A stretch of DNA of 64,000 nucleotides from Nitrospirillum sp034653355 (GTDB lineage Bacteria; Pseudomonadota; Alphaproteobacteria; Azospirillales; Azospirillaceae): assembly GCF_034653355.1 (NCBI RefSeq), contig NZ_JAYEER010000003.1:806001-870000 (forward strand), written 5' to 3'. This document shows positions 49,200 through 59,013 of this stretch, piece after piece. The notes under the pieces were generated by a model that was not told the origin of the DNA, ran no database searches, and was given only the letters and a program-made list of their open reading frames with translations. The translations under genes and the position numbers were made by a program. Each line of letters starts with the position of its first letter. Position 1 is the stretch's first letter.

Positions 49200-50146
49200 G
49201 GTCCGCTGACCACCAGCCGGTCGGCGCCGATGTGCCGCCGCAGCACGTCGGCCAAGGCCGTGGCTTGGACGGCACGGAACGGATCGCGGCCGGTCAGCAC
49301 CAGGGCCACGTTGGCCGGGGTGATGTCCAGCACGGCGGCGATGGCCACCTGCAGCTTAAGCCGCCGCACCTCCGCCGCCAGATTGTGCGACTGGCCAGGG
49401 TCGATGTGCACGCCTTTTTCGCCCGTGCGGAACGCCAGCTGCACGGTGCCGGTGTCGGATCTGGCCGCCGCGGGCGCGCGGGCCAGCAGGGGAACGGCCT
49501 CCCCACGCCCGCTCGCCTCGGGTCGCAGCGCCTGCGCCGTGGAGAAATCCGGCAGCTCCGGGCAGGCGTCGGCCACCGCCCGCGCCAGGGCGCGCATATG
49601 CTCCAGCCGCTCCTGGTCGTCCGGATCCAGCTTTTCCTCAAGCCCCTCCATCCCCCCCAGCCAGCGTTCCAGCACGTGGCGCGTGCCGAGGGCGCGCGGC
49701 GCGGTGGAGGCCGCCACCTGGTCCATCAGCGTGGCGCTGGTCTCCAGCTCCAGCCGCGCCAGGTGGCGTTCCAACAGGGCCAGCTGCTCGATCGCCTCGG
49801 TACGGCGCGGCTCCTCCAGCGTGTCCACCTGGGTGCCGATGACGGCGACGAAGGACAGGACCTCGCTGAACAGGGGCGACAGGCGGCGCAGGGTGGCATA
49901 GGCCTTATCCGCGTGCGGCTCCGCCGCCAGCGTGCGGGCGCAGTCGGCGCCCAGCGCGCGCACCGCCTCGTTCAGCTGGGCGATCTTCTGCCGGGTGGCC
50001 CGATATCGACGGGATTGGTCAGTGTCACGCGGCCGCCGCCCCTCTTGAGGGCGGCGCCGGGCGTCGGGTATGAGGGCCGGCGGCGACGCCGTTTCCCTGG
50101 ACATGCTGGTGCGGCCTGGCCTGCTTGGTCGAGTTTGTGTCGACAA
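49196..50146 (-). CDS. Hypothetical protein, helical
   Basis: A 316-residue protein counted from an ATG at 50146; the ATG at 50104 (MSRETASPP) is a reasonable alternative. The N-terminal 40 residues are basic and disordered-looking. The rest is strongly helical (RYRATRQKIAQLNEAVRALG; LALLERHLARLELETSATLM) and ends with a compact segment (RLKLQVAIAAVLDITPANVA, LTGRDPFRAVQATALADVLR). There is no catalytic motif, signal peptide or membrane helix. I do not recognise the family. It is convergent with the MFS gene and divergent from the propeller-GGDEF gene. Confidence 0.65.
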   Translation of the reverse strand: MSTQTRPSRPGRTSMSRETASPPALIPDARRRPQEGRRPRDTDQSRRYRATRQKIAQLNEAVRALGADCARTLAAEPHADKAYATLRRLSPLFSEVLSFVAVIGTQVDTLEEPRRTEAIEQLALLERHLARLELETSATLMDQVAASTAPRALGTRHVLERWLGGMEGLEEKLDPDDQERLEHMRALARAVADACPELPDFSTAQALRPEASGRGEAVPLLARAPAAARSDTGTVQLAFRTGEKGVHIDPGQSHNLAAEVRRLKLQVAIAAVLDITPANVALVLTGRDPFRAVQATALADVLRRHIGADRLVVSGP

Positions 50147-50537
50147 TCGTCAGTTTATCATAAGTCAGCTCCCCCGCCAGCCGGTGTGGCATGGCGCTCT
50201 CCCAGGCATTTTAGGGAAGGTGTGCCGGCACGGGGCCGCCGCCGTTGGTACCCATCGTGCCGGAAAAGGCCCGCTGCCCGACATCGACGGACGCCTTGCC
50301 CAGGCGGTGGTGGCGCCGGAGGCGTTTTTCCGGATACCGCCGCTGGCGGACGCCTAACCTTTTGCACCGGCCCCCGCGCGCGCGGTCCCTGGCCTTCGCA
50401 CCCCGCTCCAGGCAGAAATCGATGGGAGGACGGGGCGGACGCCCCGGTTGGCGAGGATTTGGTAATCATTTGGCGTTAACCATGCTCGGTGGTCGCCTGA
50501 CGTGGCGAATTCTTGGGAAAGGAATGCGGATCCGGTC
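50147..50537. other. Intergenic region between divergent genes
   Basis: About 390 bases between the helical hypothetical gene and the propeller diguanylate cyclase gene. It must hold both promoters. AT-rich patches are near 50145-50165 and 50455-50485. A frame across 50070-50357 has no ribosome site and poor composition and is not called. No clear terminator or operator was seen. Confidence 0.5.
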
Positions 50538-53500
50538 ATGACTGGGCGGCGCTTTTTGCGGGCGGGGGGCGCCCTGGTGCGGCGGCTGGGCTTGGCGCTG
50601 CTTCTCGCTGCCGCCATCATGCCGGCTTGCGCCGCGGACACCCCGGCCAGCGCCCCCGACCTCTGGAGCCGGCTCTCCGGCCCGGAATTCGATCATTTCC
50701 CGCCCTCCCTGCGCCTGCCCAGCGATGTGGTGACCAGCCTGGCGCAGACCCGCCCCGGCGTGGTCTGGTTCGGTACCTTCGGCGGCCTGGTGCGCTTCGA
50801 CGGCTATCGCACGCAGATTTATCGCGGGGCGACGGACACCAGTGCGGCCACTGGCGCCCCCGCCGGCAAGCCGGGAGCCGCCGTGCCACCGCCTTCCCAC
50901 GTCCTGCCCGACGCCTATGTGCGCAGTCTGCTGTCCGTCGATGGCGGTGGCCTGCTGATCGGCACCAACGCCGGTGGCCTGGTGCGCTTCGACATGGACG
51001 CGTACGGCTTCCGTCCCGTGCCCATCACCCACGGTGACGTCGCCACCCGTATCATGGCGATGGGACCCGCCCGCGACGGTGGCGCCTGGGTGGTGTCGGA
51101 CCAGGGGCTGGACCACTACGATCCCCACACCGCCACGGCGTCGGCTGTGGCCGATGCCGGCGCCGGCGGTGTCAGCCCCCGACTGTTCACTGTGCTGGAG
51201 GATAGCCGGGGCGCGCTGTGGCTGGGTGGCCATCCGGGGCTGTTCCGGCGTGGCGCGGGCGAGGCCGCCTTCACCCGCGTGGTCGCCCCGGCGGATGATC
51301 CGGCCCTGGCGCGCGCCCTGGCCGACGATATCTGGGCCCTGTATGAGGATGGCGGCGGCCGCGTCTGGGTGGGCACCGGCGAGAACGGGGCCTTCGTCCT
51401 GGATGCCGTCGCCGGGCGCCCGCTGGCGGTCAAGGGCATCAGCGGCGTGGACAGCCTGGCGGCCCGTCACACCGTGCGCGCCATCATCGAGCCGGAGGGG
51501 CCCGGCGGCCCCCTTTGGCTGGCCACCGACGGCGTCGGCATCCTGACGCTGGATGCGGGCGGCCAAGTTGGCGCCCTGGCGCATTCCGAGATGGTGTCGA
51601 CCTCGCTGGCGGGTGACGTCGTGCGCGCCTTCCTGCGTGACCGCAGCGGCAATGTCTGGGTGGGCACCCAGCGCGGCGCCGACCGGGTGGAGGCGGGGCA
51701 GCGACTGGTTTCCACCGTCCAGGCCGCTCCGCCCGGTGGCGTGGGCCTGGCCGACGCCGACGTGCATGCCCTGACCACCGATGCCCGGGGGCGGGTGTGG
51801 CTGGCCCTGGGGCGCGGGCTGATCGACGTGGTCGACCCCGCCGACGGCATCCTGCGCCATGTCGTCCTGCCCGGGGTGGACCAGGGCCGCGACATCTACA
51901 GCCTGGCGGTGCTGCCCGACGGGGCGGTGCTGGCGGGCGGGCGCGGCGTCACGCGCGTCGACCCAGTCACCCTGGCCAGTACCTCGTCCTGGATACCGGC
52001 GCTGGACGGCATCGTCGTCCTGTCGCTGGCCACGGCGACCACACCTGCCGGAACCGCCATATTGCTGGGCGGCTATGACGGGCTGTACATCCGCCAGCCT
52101 GACGGCACCCTGGCGCATCTGGTCCATGACGCGGCCGATGCGGAAAGCCTGCCGGCCGACCAGGTGAACAAGGTTCTGGTGCTGCCCCCCAGCGCCGACG
52201 CCCCTCAGGGCACGTTGTGGCTGGCCACCTCTGGCGGCCTGGCCGTGGCCAGCCTGGGCGACCTGCCGCGTCTGCGCTTCCACACCCTGAGGCGGGGGCC
52301 GCAGGCGGGCGCCGTGGGCAGCCTGCCGCACAACGTGGTCAACGACGTGGTCCTGGACGGCGCCGGCAACCTGTGGGCCGGCACCTACGGCGGCGGCGTG
52401 GCCGTGCTGGCGCCGGCACAGATGCGCGACGCGCTGGCGGGGCGCGTGGGTATAACGCCGCTGGTGGTGGATGAGACGCAGGGCCTGGCCGACAACGCCG
52501 TGTCCGCGCTGGCGGTTGACGGCGATGGCAGCGTCTGGGCCGCCGCCGCGAGCTTGGTGAAGTTCAACGGCCTGGGCTTTCCGCCCCGGGTCCTGGGCGC
52601 CCGCGACGGCGTCATCGTCCGCTCCTTCAATATCAAGGCCGCGGGCCGAGGCGCGGGGGGCGAGGTGCTGTTCGGCGGCGTGGGCGGCCTGACCGTCATG
52701 CGGCCCGGGATGCTGGGCCCGGCCGTGCCCGTGGGCCTGTTGGCCGTCACCGCGCTGGACGTGAACCACAAGGCGCAACCGCCGGGCCGGCTGCCCCAAC
52801 CGGGAGGTACCCTGACTCTGGGGGCGGGGGTGAAGACCATCCGCCTGGCCCTGTCGCTGCTGGATTTCAGGGCGCCCCACGATACCCGCTACGCCTATCG
52901 CCTGGACGGGTTCGACGAGGATTGGGTGGAGGTGAACGGCGCTCAGCCCCAGGCCGTCTACACCAACCTGCCGCAGGGCGATTACACCTTCCGCGTGCGC
53001 GCCTGGACCGACCTGCCGGGTCTGGCCCTGACGAACCGGCAAGAAGCGACGGCCGGCTTCGACCCCGATGCGGAGCCGGTGGCACAGCCCGGCCAGAACA
53101 CGGCCGAGGCGCTGTCCATCGCGCCCATGGCCGAGCTGGCCTTCCATCTCAAGGTCCTGCCCCACTGGTACGAACAGGCCTGGTTCCGGCTGCTGATGGT
53201 TTTCGGCCTGGTGGCGCTGATGGCCTGCGCTCTGGCGGTGCGGACCGAGGCGCAGATGCGCCGAGAAAGGGCCCTGGGCCGCATCGTCGCCGCCCGCACC
53301 CGCGACCTGCGTGCCGCCAACACCAAGCTGGAACAGCTGGCCAGCACCGATCCGCTGACCGGCATCCTGAACCGTCGCCGCTTCTTCGAGCTGGCGCGGC
53401 TGGAATGCGACCGCTCACGCCGCTACGGCCGCACCTTCTCCGTCATTCTGTTCGACCTGGACCATTTCAAGCGCATCAACGACACCTTCGGCCACCTGAT

Positions 53501-54065
53501 GGGGGACGAGGTGTTGCGCGCGGCGGTGACGGTGGCGGGCAAGGCGTGCCGCGCCGTGGACCTGCTGGCCCGCTTTGGCGGGGAAGAGGTCATGCTGCTG
53601 CTGCCGGAGACGGATATCGCCGGCGCCCAGGTGGTGGCGGAGCGCATCCGCACCAGCCTGGCGGAGTTGGAGGTCGCCTACGACGGCCAGGTGGCCCAGG
53701 TGACGGCCAGCCTGGGCGTGGCCCAGTGGCGCAGTCCTGACGAGACGCTGGAGGATCTGCTGGCGCGGGCCGACGGAGCCCTCTACCAGGCCAAGAAGGG
53801 TGGTCGCAACCGCACCGTGCTGGCCTATAACGAGGTGGAGCGGGCGGCGCGGATGGGATGGGCCATCGTTCCTTCCGGCGACGCGGCGGGCGATGACGGG
53901 GCGGCGACGCTCGTGGCCGACACCCCGCCCTTGGAGCCGCTGGCCAGGCTGGCCGGCCTGGGTGACACCACCCTGATGGACCCCTACGAGCGCGAAACCT
54001 ACGACCGGCCGCAACCCGGTGCGGATGAGGGCACGCCACCCGGGCCCAAGGCGGCGTCCAGTTAG
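50538..54065 (+). CDS. Beta-propeller sensor diguanylate cyclase (propeller - Y_Y_Y - TM - GGDEF)
   Basis: A 1175-residue sensor of the two-component-regulator propeller type. A signal peptide/anchor (VRRLGLALLLAAAIMPACAA) leads to a periplasmic propeller with many repeats ending in V/L-W-x-G-T (VVWFGTFGGLVRFDG; VWVGTGENGAFVLD; LWAGTYGGGVAVL). A Y_Y_Y domain (TRYAYRLDGFDEDWVEV, PQGDYTFRVRAW) precedes one membrane helix (FRLLMVFGLVALMACALAV). The cytoplasmic GGDEF domain has LTGILNRRRFF, DLDHFKRINDTFGHLMGD and GGEEV at 1014-1018, with R-A-V-D as the inhibitory site. It should make c-di-GMP in response to a periplasmic ligand. Val in place of the last Phe of GGEEF is unusual. The ATG at 50538 is chosen; a GTG at 50502 is possible. 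Confidence 0.87.
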   Translation: MTGRRFLRAGGALVRRLGLALLLAAAIMPACAADTPASAPDLWSRLSGPEFDHFPPSLRLPSDVVTSLAQTRPGVVWFGTFGGLVRFDGYRTQIYRGATDTSAATGAPAGKPGAAVPPPSHVLPDAYVRSLLSVDGGGLLIGTNAGGLVRFDMDAYGFRPVPITHGDVATRIMAMGPARDGGAWVVSDQGLDHYDPHTATASAVADAGAGGVSPRLFTVLEDSRGALWLGGHPGLFRRGAGEAAFTRVVAPADDPALARALADDIWALYEDGGGRVWVGTGENGAFVLDAVAGRPLAVKGISGVDSLAARHTVRAIIEPEGPGGPLWLATDGVGILTLDAGGQVGALAHSEMVSTSLAGDVVRAFLRDRSGNVWVGTQRGADRVEAGQRLVSTVQAAPPGGVGLADADVHALTTDARGRVWLALGRGLIDVVDPADGILRHVVLPGVDQGRDIYSLAVLPDGAVLAGGRGVTRVDPVTLASTSSWIPALDGIVVLSLATATTPAGTAILLGGYDGLYIRQPDGTLAHLVHDAADAESLPADQVNKVLVLPPSADAPQGTLWLATSGGLAVASLGDLPRLRFHTLRRGPQAGAVGSLPHNVVNDVVLDGAGNLWAGTYGGGVAVLAPAQMRDALAGRVGITPLVVDETQGLADNAVSALAVDGDGSVWAAAASLVKFNGLGFPPRVLGARDGVIVRSFNIKAAGRGAGGEVLFGGVGGLTVMRPGMLGPAVPVGLLAVTALDVNHKAQPPGRLPQPGGTLTLGAGVKTIRLALSLLDFRAPHDTRYAYRLDGFDEDWVEVNGAQPQAVYTNLPQGDYTFRVRAWTDLPGLALTNRQEATAGFDPDAEPVAQPGQNTAEALSIAPMAELAFHLKVLPHWYEQAWFRLLMVFGLVALMACALAVRTEAQMRRERALGRIVAARTRDLRAANTKLEQLASTDPLTGILNRRRFFELARLECDRSRRYGRTFSVILFDLDHFKRINDTFGHLMGDEVLRAAVTVAGKACRAVDLLARFGGEEVMLLLPETDIAGAQVVAERIRTSLAELEVAYDGQVAQVTASLGVAQWRSPDETLEDLLARADGALYQAKKGGRNRTVLAYNEVERAARMGWAIVPSGDAAGDDGAATLVADTPPLEPLARLAGLGDTTLMDPYERETYDRPQPGADEGTPPGPKAASS

Positions 54066-54145
54066 CGCCGGCGTCCAATACCAGCGGCGCGAGATTATGG
54101 CTCGTGCCGCTGTAGGGCGCCACCGCCTCCGCCGGAGCGGACGGC

Positions 54146-55981
54146 TCAACGCGTCACCGGCCCGTGCACCAGGCCAGGCAGGGCCAGCCAGTCCTCGGGG
54201 CCGTCCAACGACAGGCCGGGATTCCAGGACCGGTCGTGGCCGATGGCGGCCCCCCAGCGCTCCAGAAAGGCCATGCGTTCCTGCTCCACCCGCTCCCGGC
54301 GGTCGGAGGCGTAGGGCTCCAGCGCCGTCAGCACGGCGTGGGGCGTCCACAGGGTGGCGTAACCCGCCTGTTCCAGGCGCAGGCAGATGTCCACGTCGTT
54401 GAAGGCGATGGGGAAGGTGTCGGCGTCGAAACCGCCCACCGCTTCGAAGCAACTGCGGCGGATGGCCATGCAGGCGCTGGCCACGGCGCTGACGCGGTGG
54501 GCGCAAAGTCCGATACCCAGATCGCCCACGGTGTCGCCCGGCCGGCCGGCGAAGCGCGACCCGGCCAGCCGGGCCGCACCCGGCCCGTTGCCCAGGCCCA
54601 GGACGATGCCGCCGTGCATGATGGTGCCATTGGTGGACAATACCTTCGGCCCCACGGCGCCTATGTCGGGGCGCAGGGCCTGCGACACCAGCTCACGCAG
54701 CCATTCGGGGTGCTGCGGCTCCATGTCGTCGTTCAGGAACACCAGCACCTCGCCGGCGGCGGTGACGGCGGCGCGGTTCATCATGTCGGCGAAATTGAAG
54801 GGGCCGCGATGTGGGATGACCCGCGCCCCCGGACGGTCGCGCAGCGACTCCAGGTAGGCCAGGGCCTCCGGATCGCGGCTCTCATGGTCCATCACCAGCA
54901 GTTCGAAGGCGGGATAGCGCGTTTCACCCAGGATGGCCTCGACACAGGGGCGCAGCAGGTCCACCCGGTCGCGCGTGGGCATCAGCAGGCTGACCACCGG
55001 CAGGCGATCCGGCAGGGGCCAGATGACGCGCCGGGCGGTGTGGCCCTCGCCCTTGGTGTCCGTCTCCGTCACCGGTTCGGCCACCGCGCCCGGATGGTAG
55101 GTCGCCAGGAAGGACTGCAGGGCCGGCAGCCCGCCCAGCGGCAGGGGCCGGCGGCGGCGCATCAGCACGCGCGGCATGTGGCGCACATGCTTCCGCCCCG
55201 CCAGGTGAGTGGCCTCCAGCAGCAGGCGGTAACGGTCCAAATGGCCCGGCTGCTGTCCCACGGCCATGGCACGGCGCGCCAGGGTGGCGCGCATCAGCAG
55301 CAGTTGCCCGGGATAAACGCCGCTGGACCCGTACAGCAGATCCGGGTCGAAGGCGGGCTTCAGCACCGGGCGCAGGGGGTGGCCCAGGCGATCCGCCCAC
55401 TCCTCATCCGTGTACAGGATCTGGATATCGGGGGTCTGCGCCATGGCCAACACGCATAGTGCCAGGGCGTGGCGGGGCAGCAGATCGCCCGGCGACAGCA
55501 GGGCGACGGTGTCACCCTCCACCTGGGACAGGGCCGGCAGGCCGGCGCCCCGGCGCTTCACGCGCGGGTCGCGGAAATCGGCGGCGGTGTCGGCGGGCAG
55601 CCACAATTCCCAATTGTCGTGGATCTGGCGGGTCAGGCTGTCCACCGTGCGGCGCACGGCGACGGACCAGGCAGCCGGCTTCAGGCCGCTGTTCTCCGGC
55701 CCCAGCATGATCAGGCTGACGCGCGGCGGAGCGGGCAGGCGGGCCAAGGCCACGGAGATCTCGCCCGCCTCGGTGCGGCGGGGGCCATCGCGGCGCAGCG
55801 TCCAGGCGCGGTAGAACGACCGGGGCGCCAGCGACTGCCACAGGCGGCTGGCCACGTCGCCGAACTGGCCGTGGGCCACCATGCGGCCGACCGCCCGGAT
55901 GAGCGCCATGCCCGTGGGCCCGCGCAGGGGTTTCGTGGGCGGGGGTGGGGCCGCGTCTATGGCTGTGCCGGGCACATGCAT
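54146..55981 (-). CDS. Family-2 glycosyltransferase (multi-domain)
   Basis: A 611-residue protein from the ATG at 55981 (55909 is also possible; the frame further upstream looks non-coding). The C-terminal half is a GT2 domain: VVSLLMPTRDRVDLLRPCVE, VMDHESRDPEALAYL, FADMMNRAAVTAAGEVLVFL with the N-D-D-M metal motif, and a later GGFDADTFPIAFNDVDICLR. The N-terminal half resembles a decayed second GT2 domain (PRVSLIMLGPENSGL, NWELWLPADTAADF, ILYTDEEW). This two-domain layout is common in O-antigen and flagellar glycan loci. It is divergent from another GT2 gene at 56378. The sugar is not predictable. Confidence 0.83.
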   Translation of the reverse strand: MHVPGTAIDAAPPPPTKPLRGPTGMALIRAVGRMVAHGQFGDVASRLWQSLAPRSFYRAWTLRRDGPRRTEAGEISVALARLPAPPRVSLIMLGPENSGLKPAAWSVAVRRTVDSLTRQIHDNWELWLPADTAADFRDPRVKRRGAGLPALSQVEGDTVALLSPGDLLPRHALALCVLAMAQTPDIQILYTDEEWADRLGHPLRPVLKPAFDPDLLYGSSGVYPGQLLLMRATLARRAMAVGQQPGHLDRYRLLLEATHLAGRKHVRHMPRVLMRRRRPLPLGGLPALQSFLATYHPGAVAEPVTETDTKGEGHTARRVIWPLPDRLPVVSLLMPTRDRVDLLRPCVEAILGETRYPAFELLVMDHESRDPEALAYLESLRDRPGARVIPHRGPFNFADMMNRAAVTAAGEVLVFLNDDMEPQHPEWLRELVSQALRPDIGAVGPKVLSTNGTIMHGGIVLGLGNGPGAARLAGSRFAGRPGDTVGDLGIGLCAHRVSAVASACMAIRRSCFEAVGGFDADTFPIAFNDVDICLRLEQAGYATLWTPHAVLTALEPYASDRRERVEQERMAFLERWGAAIGHDRSWNPGLSLDGPEDWLALPGLVHGPVTR

Positions 55982-56377
55982 GCTGCCGGGGTGCGCGCCC
56001 AGGGGCGCCCCTTCGAGGTCATGCGCGGCCACCGCGTCTTGCGATCCCCTTGCCGGGGGGTGGTCCGGGTTCTTCTGATCCACGTGCCGGTTGCCCCGCC
56101 TCTTGAAGAACAGCTTTCGGTTCCGTTGGCGCCCGCGGCGCCCCGGTCCCAGAAACAACAAAGCGCCAACCCCGCGCCCGGGTTCAACCCGGCACTGATC
56201 GGCGCTTCCCCAACCGGCCGGTCCCCTCATCCCGTCGGGGCCGCCCATGTCGTTATCAGGCGATTCATGGGGGACAGGGCGGCCCCGGGTCAAGCGGCAA
56301 TGCGGGGGCCCCCTCCGTGCCCGCCGCCGCAGAAGGGGTGTCGCCAAGGCCGGGGCCGGCTGCTATCCAAGACGGCC
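55982..56377. other. Intergenic region between divergent glycosyltransferase genes
   Basis: About 395 bases, GC-rich. It contains a 15-base palindrome CCGGGTTCAACCCGG (56178-56192), a possible operator or small hairpin. Open frames cross it on both strands but lack ribosome sites and conserved residues, so they are read as extensions by chance. The promoters of both flanking genes should lie here; none is obvious. Confidence 0.45.
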
Positions 56378-57331
56378 ATGGACGTCCCGCCCCCCGCCCC
56401 CGCCATCCCGTTTCCCGGCCGTGTCGCGGCCCTGGTCGTGGCCTATCGGCCCGATGAGGGCTTGGCCGCTTGCCTGGCCGCCGCCGCCGGCGTGGCCGAC
56501 AGTGTCCACCTGTTCCAGCAGGAACGGGGCCGGGATGCGGGCGACGACGCGCGGGTGGACCGGGCGGCGGCGGCGGCGGGCGCCACCCTGCTGGCGGATG
56601 CCGCCAACATCGGCTTGGCGGCGGCGCAGAACCGCCTGATGGAGCGGGCCCTGACGCAGGGTGCCGACTGGCTGCTGTTCCTGGACCAGGACAGCGTGCC
56701 GCGCCCGGGTCTGCGCGACGCCTATGCCGCCGCCCTGGCGGCCGCCCCGGCGGACACCGGCCTGCTGGCCGCCCGCAACCTGGAACCCAATGGCGTGGGG
56801 GCGGGTGGCGCCCCCGACTCGCCCTGGGTGGTCAGCGCCGACGGCCGGCGTTGGACGGTGGCGCGTCGTATCGATGGTCCGCTGCTGCCCGACCTGCTGC
56901 TGGCCCCGGCGTCGGGCAGCCTGGTCAGCGCCCGGGCCGCCCGGTCGTGCGGACCCTTGCGCGACGACTTCTTCATCGACTGGGTCGATGTGGAATACGC
57001 CCTGCGCCTGCGCCGCGCCGGTTTCCGCCTGGTGGCGGTGCGCGACGCCCTGGTGGATCACCGGTTGGGCGCCGTCACGCATGTCCAGGCGGGCGGGCGG
57101 CCGCTGGCCGTCACCCACCATGGCGCCCGCCGCCGCTGGTTCCAGGCGCGCAACGCGCTGTGGACCTGGCGGCTGCATGGCCGTGCGGTGCCGGCGCTGA
57201 CCGGCTGGACCCTGCGCATCCTGGTCTCCACCGCGCTCAAGATCGCGTTGATGGAACGCGACCGCCTGCCCAAGCTGGCGGCTTTCGCCGGGGGGCTGTG
57301 GCAGGGCCTGGCGCGGCGGCCCCAACCCTAA
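56378..57331 (+). CDS. Family-2 glycosyltransferase, rhamnosyltransferase-like
   Basis: A 317-residue GT2 enzyme. VAALVVAYRPDEGLAACLAA starts the nucleotide-binding half, N-I-G-L-A-A-A-Q-N precedes the LLFLDQDSVP metal site (D-Q-D), and DDFFIDWVDVEYALRLRRAG is the acceptor-side ED-like block. These are the marks of RfbN/WbbL-type rhamnosyltransferases. The C terminus has HHGARRRWFQARNALWTWRL, also usual in that branch. The ATG at 56378 is used because the conserved strand begins soon after. It is followed by a methyltransferase gene 66 bases on, probably in one operon. It acts at the cytoplasmic membrane face on a lipid-linked or protein-linked glycan. Confidence 0.83.
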   Translation: MDVPPPAPAIPFPGRVAALVVAYRPDEGLAACLAAAAGVADSVHLFQQERGRDAGDDARVDRAAAAAGATLLADAANIGLAAAQNRLMERALTQGADWLLFLDQDSVPRPGLRDAYAAALAAAPADTGLLAARNLEPNGVGAGGAPDSPWVVSADGRRWTVARRIDGPLLPDLLLAPASGSLVSARAARSCGPLRDDFFIDWVDVEYALRLRRAGFRLVAVRDALVDHRLGAVTHVQAGGRPLAVTHHGARRRWFQARNALWTWRLHGRAVPALTGWTLRILVSTALKIALMERDRLPKLAAFAGGLWQGLARRPQP

Positions 57332-57397
57332 AGCCGGGCTTGCCGCCGCCGGGGCCGCGCCGTATCAGTCGTTTTTCAGGTCCCGAGAGACGCATCC

Positions 57398-58864
57398 ATG
57401 ACCACCGACTGGACCCGGGGCTACGCCTCCGACATCGACTACACCCGGGGCTGGTACCGCGAGCTGTCGCCCCTGTGGCTGGATACCGCATTGGCGCTGG
57501 CGGGCGTGGCGCCGCCGCAGCCGGCGGAACATGGCCCGGTGTGGCTGGAACTGGGTTGCGGCCATGGGCTGTCGGCCCTGGCGCTGGCGGCGGCGCGGCC
57601 GGACATGACGGTCATCGCCGTCGACTTCAACCCCACCCACATCCACGGCGCCCAGCGCCTGGCCCAGGCCGCCGGCCTCGCCAACATTCGTCTGATGGAG
57701 GCCGACTTCGCCGAGCTGGCGGAAGACACCACGGGGCTGCTGCCACCCTTGGACTACGTCGCCCTGCACGGCGTCTACACCTGGGTGGGGATGGAGAGCC
57801 GGGGGCACATCGCCCGCCTCATCACCCGGCGGCTCAAGCCCGGCGGGGCCGTCTACCTCAGCTACAACTGCCTGCCGGGGTGGGCGGCGGCCATGCCGGT
57901 GCAGTTCCTGCTGAACGCCTATGGCCAGGCGCTGCCGGGGCCCAAGGCCGCCGCTGGCGACCAGGCGCGCGACCTGCTGCTGCACCTGCTGAACCAGGGC
58001 GCCGGCTACTTCACCGGCAACGCGGCGGCCAGCGCCCGGGCCGACCGGTTGCGCGGCGCCACCGCCCCCTACCTGGTGCACGAATACATGCACAGCGGCT
58101 GGCAGCCGGCCTACCACGCCCAGGTGGCCGACCATTTGGCGGCCGCCAAGCTCAGCTATGCCGGCAGCGCCGCCTGGGTGGAAAACTTCCCCGACCTGAT
58201 GATGACCCGGGCGCAGCAGGACATGGCGGCGGCGGCCCCCACCCGGGCGCTGGCCGAAACGGTGAAGGACTACGTGACCAACCAGCCCCTGCGCCGCGAC
58301 GTCTTCGTGCGCGGGCCCCTGGCGCTGGACGCCCGCCAGCGCGTGGCCCGCCTGGGCGCCTTGCGCCTGGTGGCCCTGGGCGAACCGGGGGCGGCCCTGC
58401 CCGACTTCGCCCTGCCCTTGGGCGCCCCCGATCCCGAGGTCTCGCGCCTGTTCCATCCCGTGCTGGCGGTGCTGGCCGGCGGGCCCGCCACCCTGGCGGA
58501 CCTGGTGGAACACCTGGCCCGCGCCATGGCCGATTGGGGGCCCGACAGCGCCGGCCATCTTTTGCGGGCGCTGGCCATCCTGGTGGCGGGCGACGTGCTG
58601 GCCCCCTGCCTGGCCGACGCCCAGATCCAGGCGGCCCTGCCGGGCGTGCGCCGCCTGAACCGGGCCCTGCTGGCCGACAGCCTGATGACCGGCGCCACCC
58701 TGGATTCTGAAATCCGCCTGCCGGAACGCCTGGCTTCCGCTGTCACCGGCGGCGGCGTCATGGCCTCGGTGGAGGAGATGGGCGCCCTGGCCGCCCATTG
58801 GGCGGGCCAGGTGGTCATGCCCCCCGACGCCCTGTCCCGCCTCGCGCGCCTCGGTGTCCTTTGA
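57398..58864 (+). CDS. SAM-dependent methyltransferase with methyltransferase-regulatory domain
   Basis: A 488-residue protein. Residues 45-170 form a class I SAM methyltransferase domain: WLELGCGHGLSALALAAARP (motif I), VIAVDFNPTHIHGAQRLA and VALHGVYTWVG. A predicted methyltransferase regulatory domain follows (about 215-300; HEYMHSGWQPAYHAQVADHL, NFPDLMMTRAQQD), with a helical C-terminal part. This domain pair often sits in polysaccharide or flagellin-modification clusters. It lies after a rhamnosyltransferase-like gene in the same direction, so O-methylation of a glycan is a reasonable inference. The true acceptor is unknown. Confidence 0.82.
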   Translation: MTTDWTRGYASDIDYTRGWYRELSPLWLDTALALAGVAPPQPAEHGPVWLELGCGHGLSALALAAARPDMTVIAVDFNPTHIHGAQRLAQAAGLANIRLMEADFAELAEDTTGLLPPLDYVALHGVYTWVGMESRGHIARLITRRLKPGGAVYLSYNCLPGWAAAMPVQFLLNAYGQALPGPKAAAGDQARDLLLHLLNQGAGYFTGNAAASARADRLRGATAPYLVHEYMHSGWQPAYHAQVADHLAAAKLSYAGSAAWVENFPDLMMTRAQQDMAAAAPTRALAETVKDYVTNQPLRRDVFVRGPLALDARQRVARLGALRLVALGEPGAALPDFALPLGAPDPEVSRLFHPVLAVLAGGPATLADLVEHLARAMADWGPDSAGHLLRALAILVAGDVLAPCLADAQIQAALPGVRRLNRALLADSLMTGATLDSEIRLPERLASAVTGGGVMASVEEMGALAAHWAGQVVMPPDALSRLARLGVL

Positions 58865-59013
58865 CGGCAACGACATGCCGCTTTGACGCGCGAGCGGCGG
58901 CGGCTTAAGCTCCGCCGCCATGGCCACGCCTGCCGCCATCCGCCTGTTCCAAGACGACCGCCCATGACACACCGTCATCCTTCCCGTTCCGCCACCCCCG
59001 CGCAGGCGCTCTG

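Noticed and set aside
50070..50357. 95-codon frame between the helical hypothetical gene and the propeller cyclase
   Set aside because: It overlaps the 5' end of the minus-strand gene, lacks a ribosome site and shows no conserved pattern.
50466..53165. Long antisense frame opposite the propeller diguanylate cyclase
   Set aside because: Same His/Gln/Arg-rich shadow composition; the plus strand carries the conserved propeller, Y_Y_Y and GGDEF motifs.
55982..56347. N-terminal extension of the two-domain glycosyltransferase
   Set aside because: The upstream codons are Arg/Gly/His-rich without conserved residues; the family N terminus begins near 55981 or 55909.
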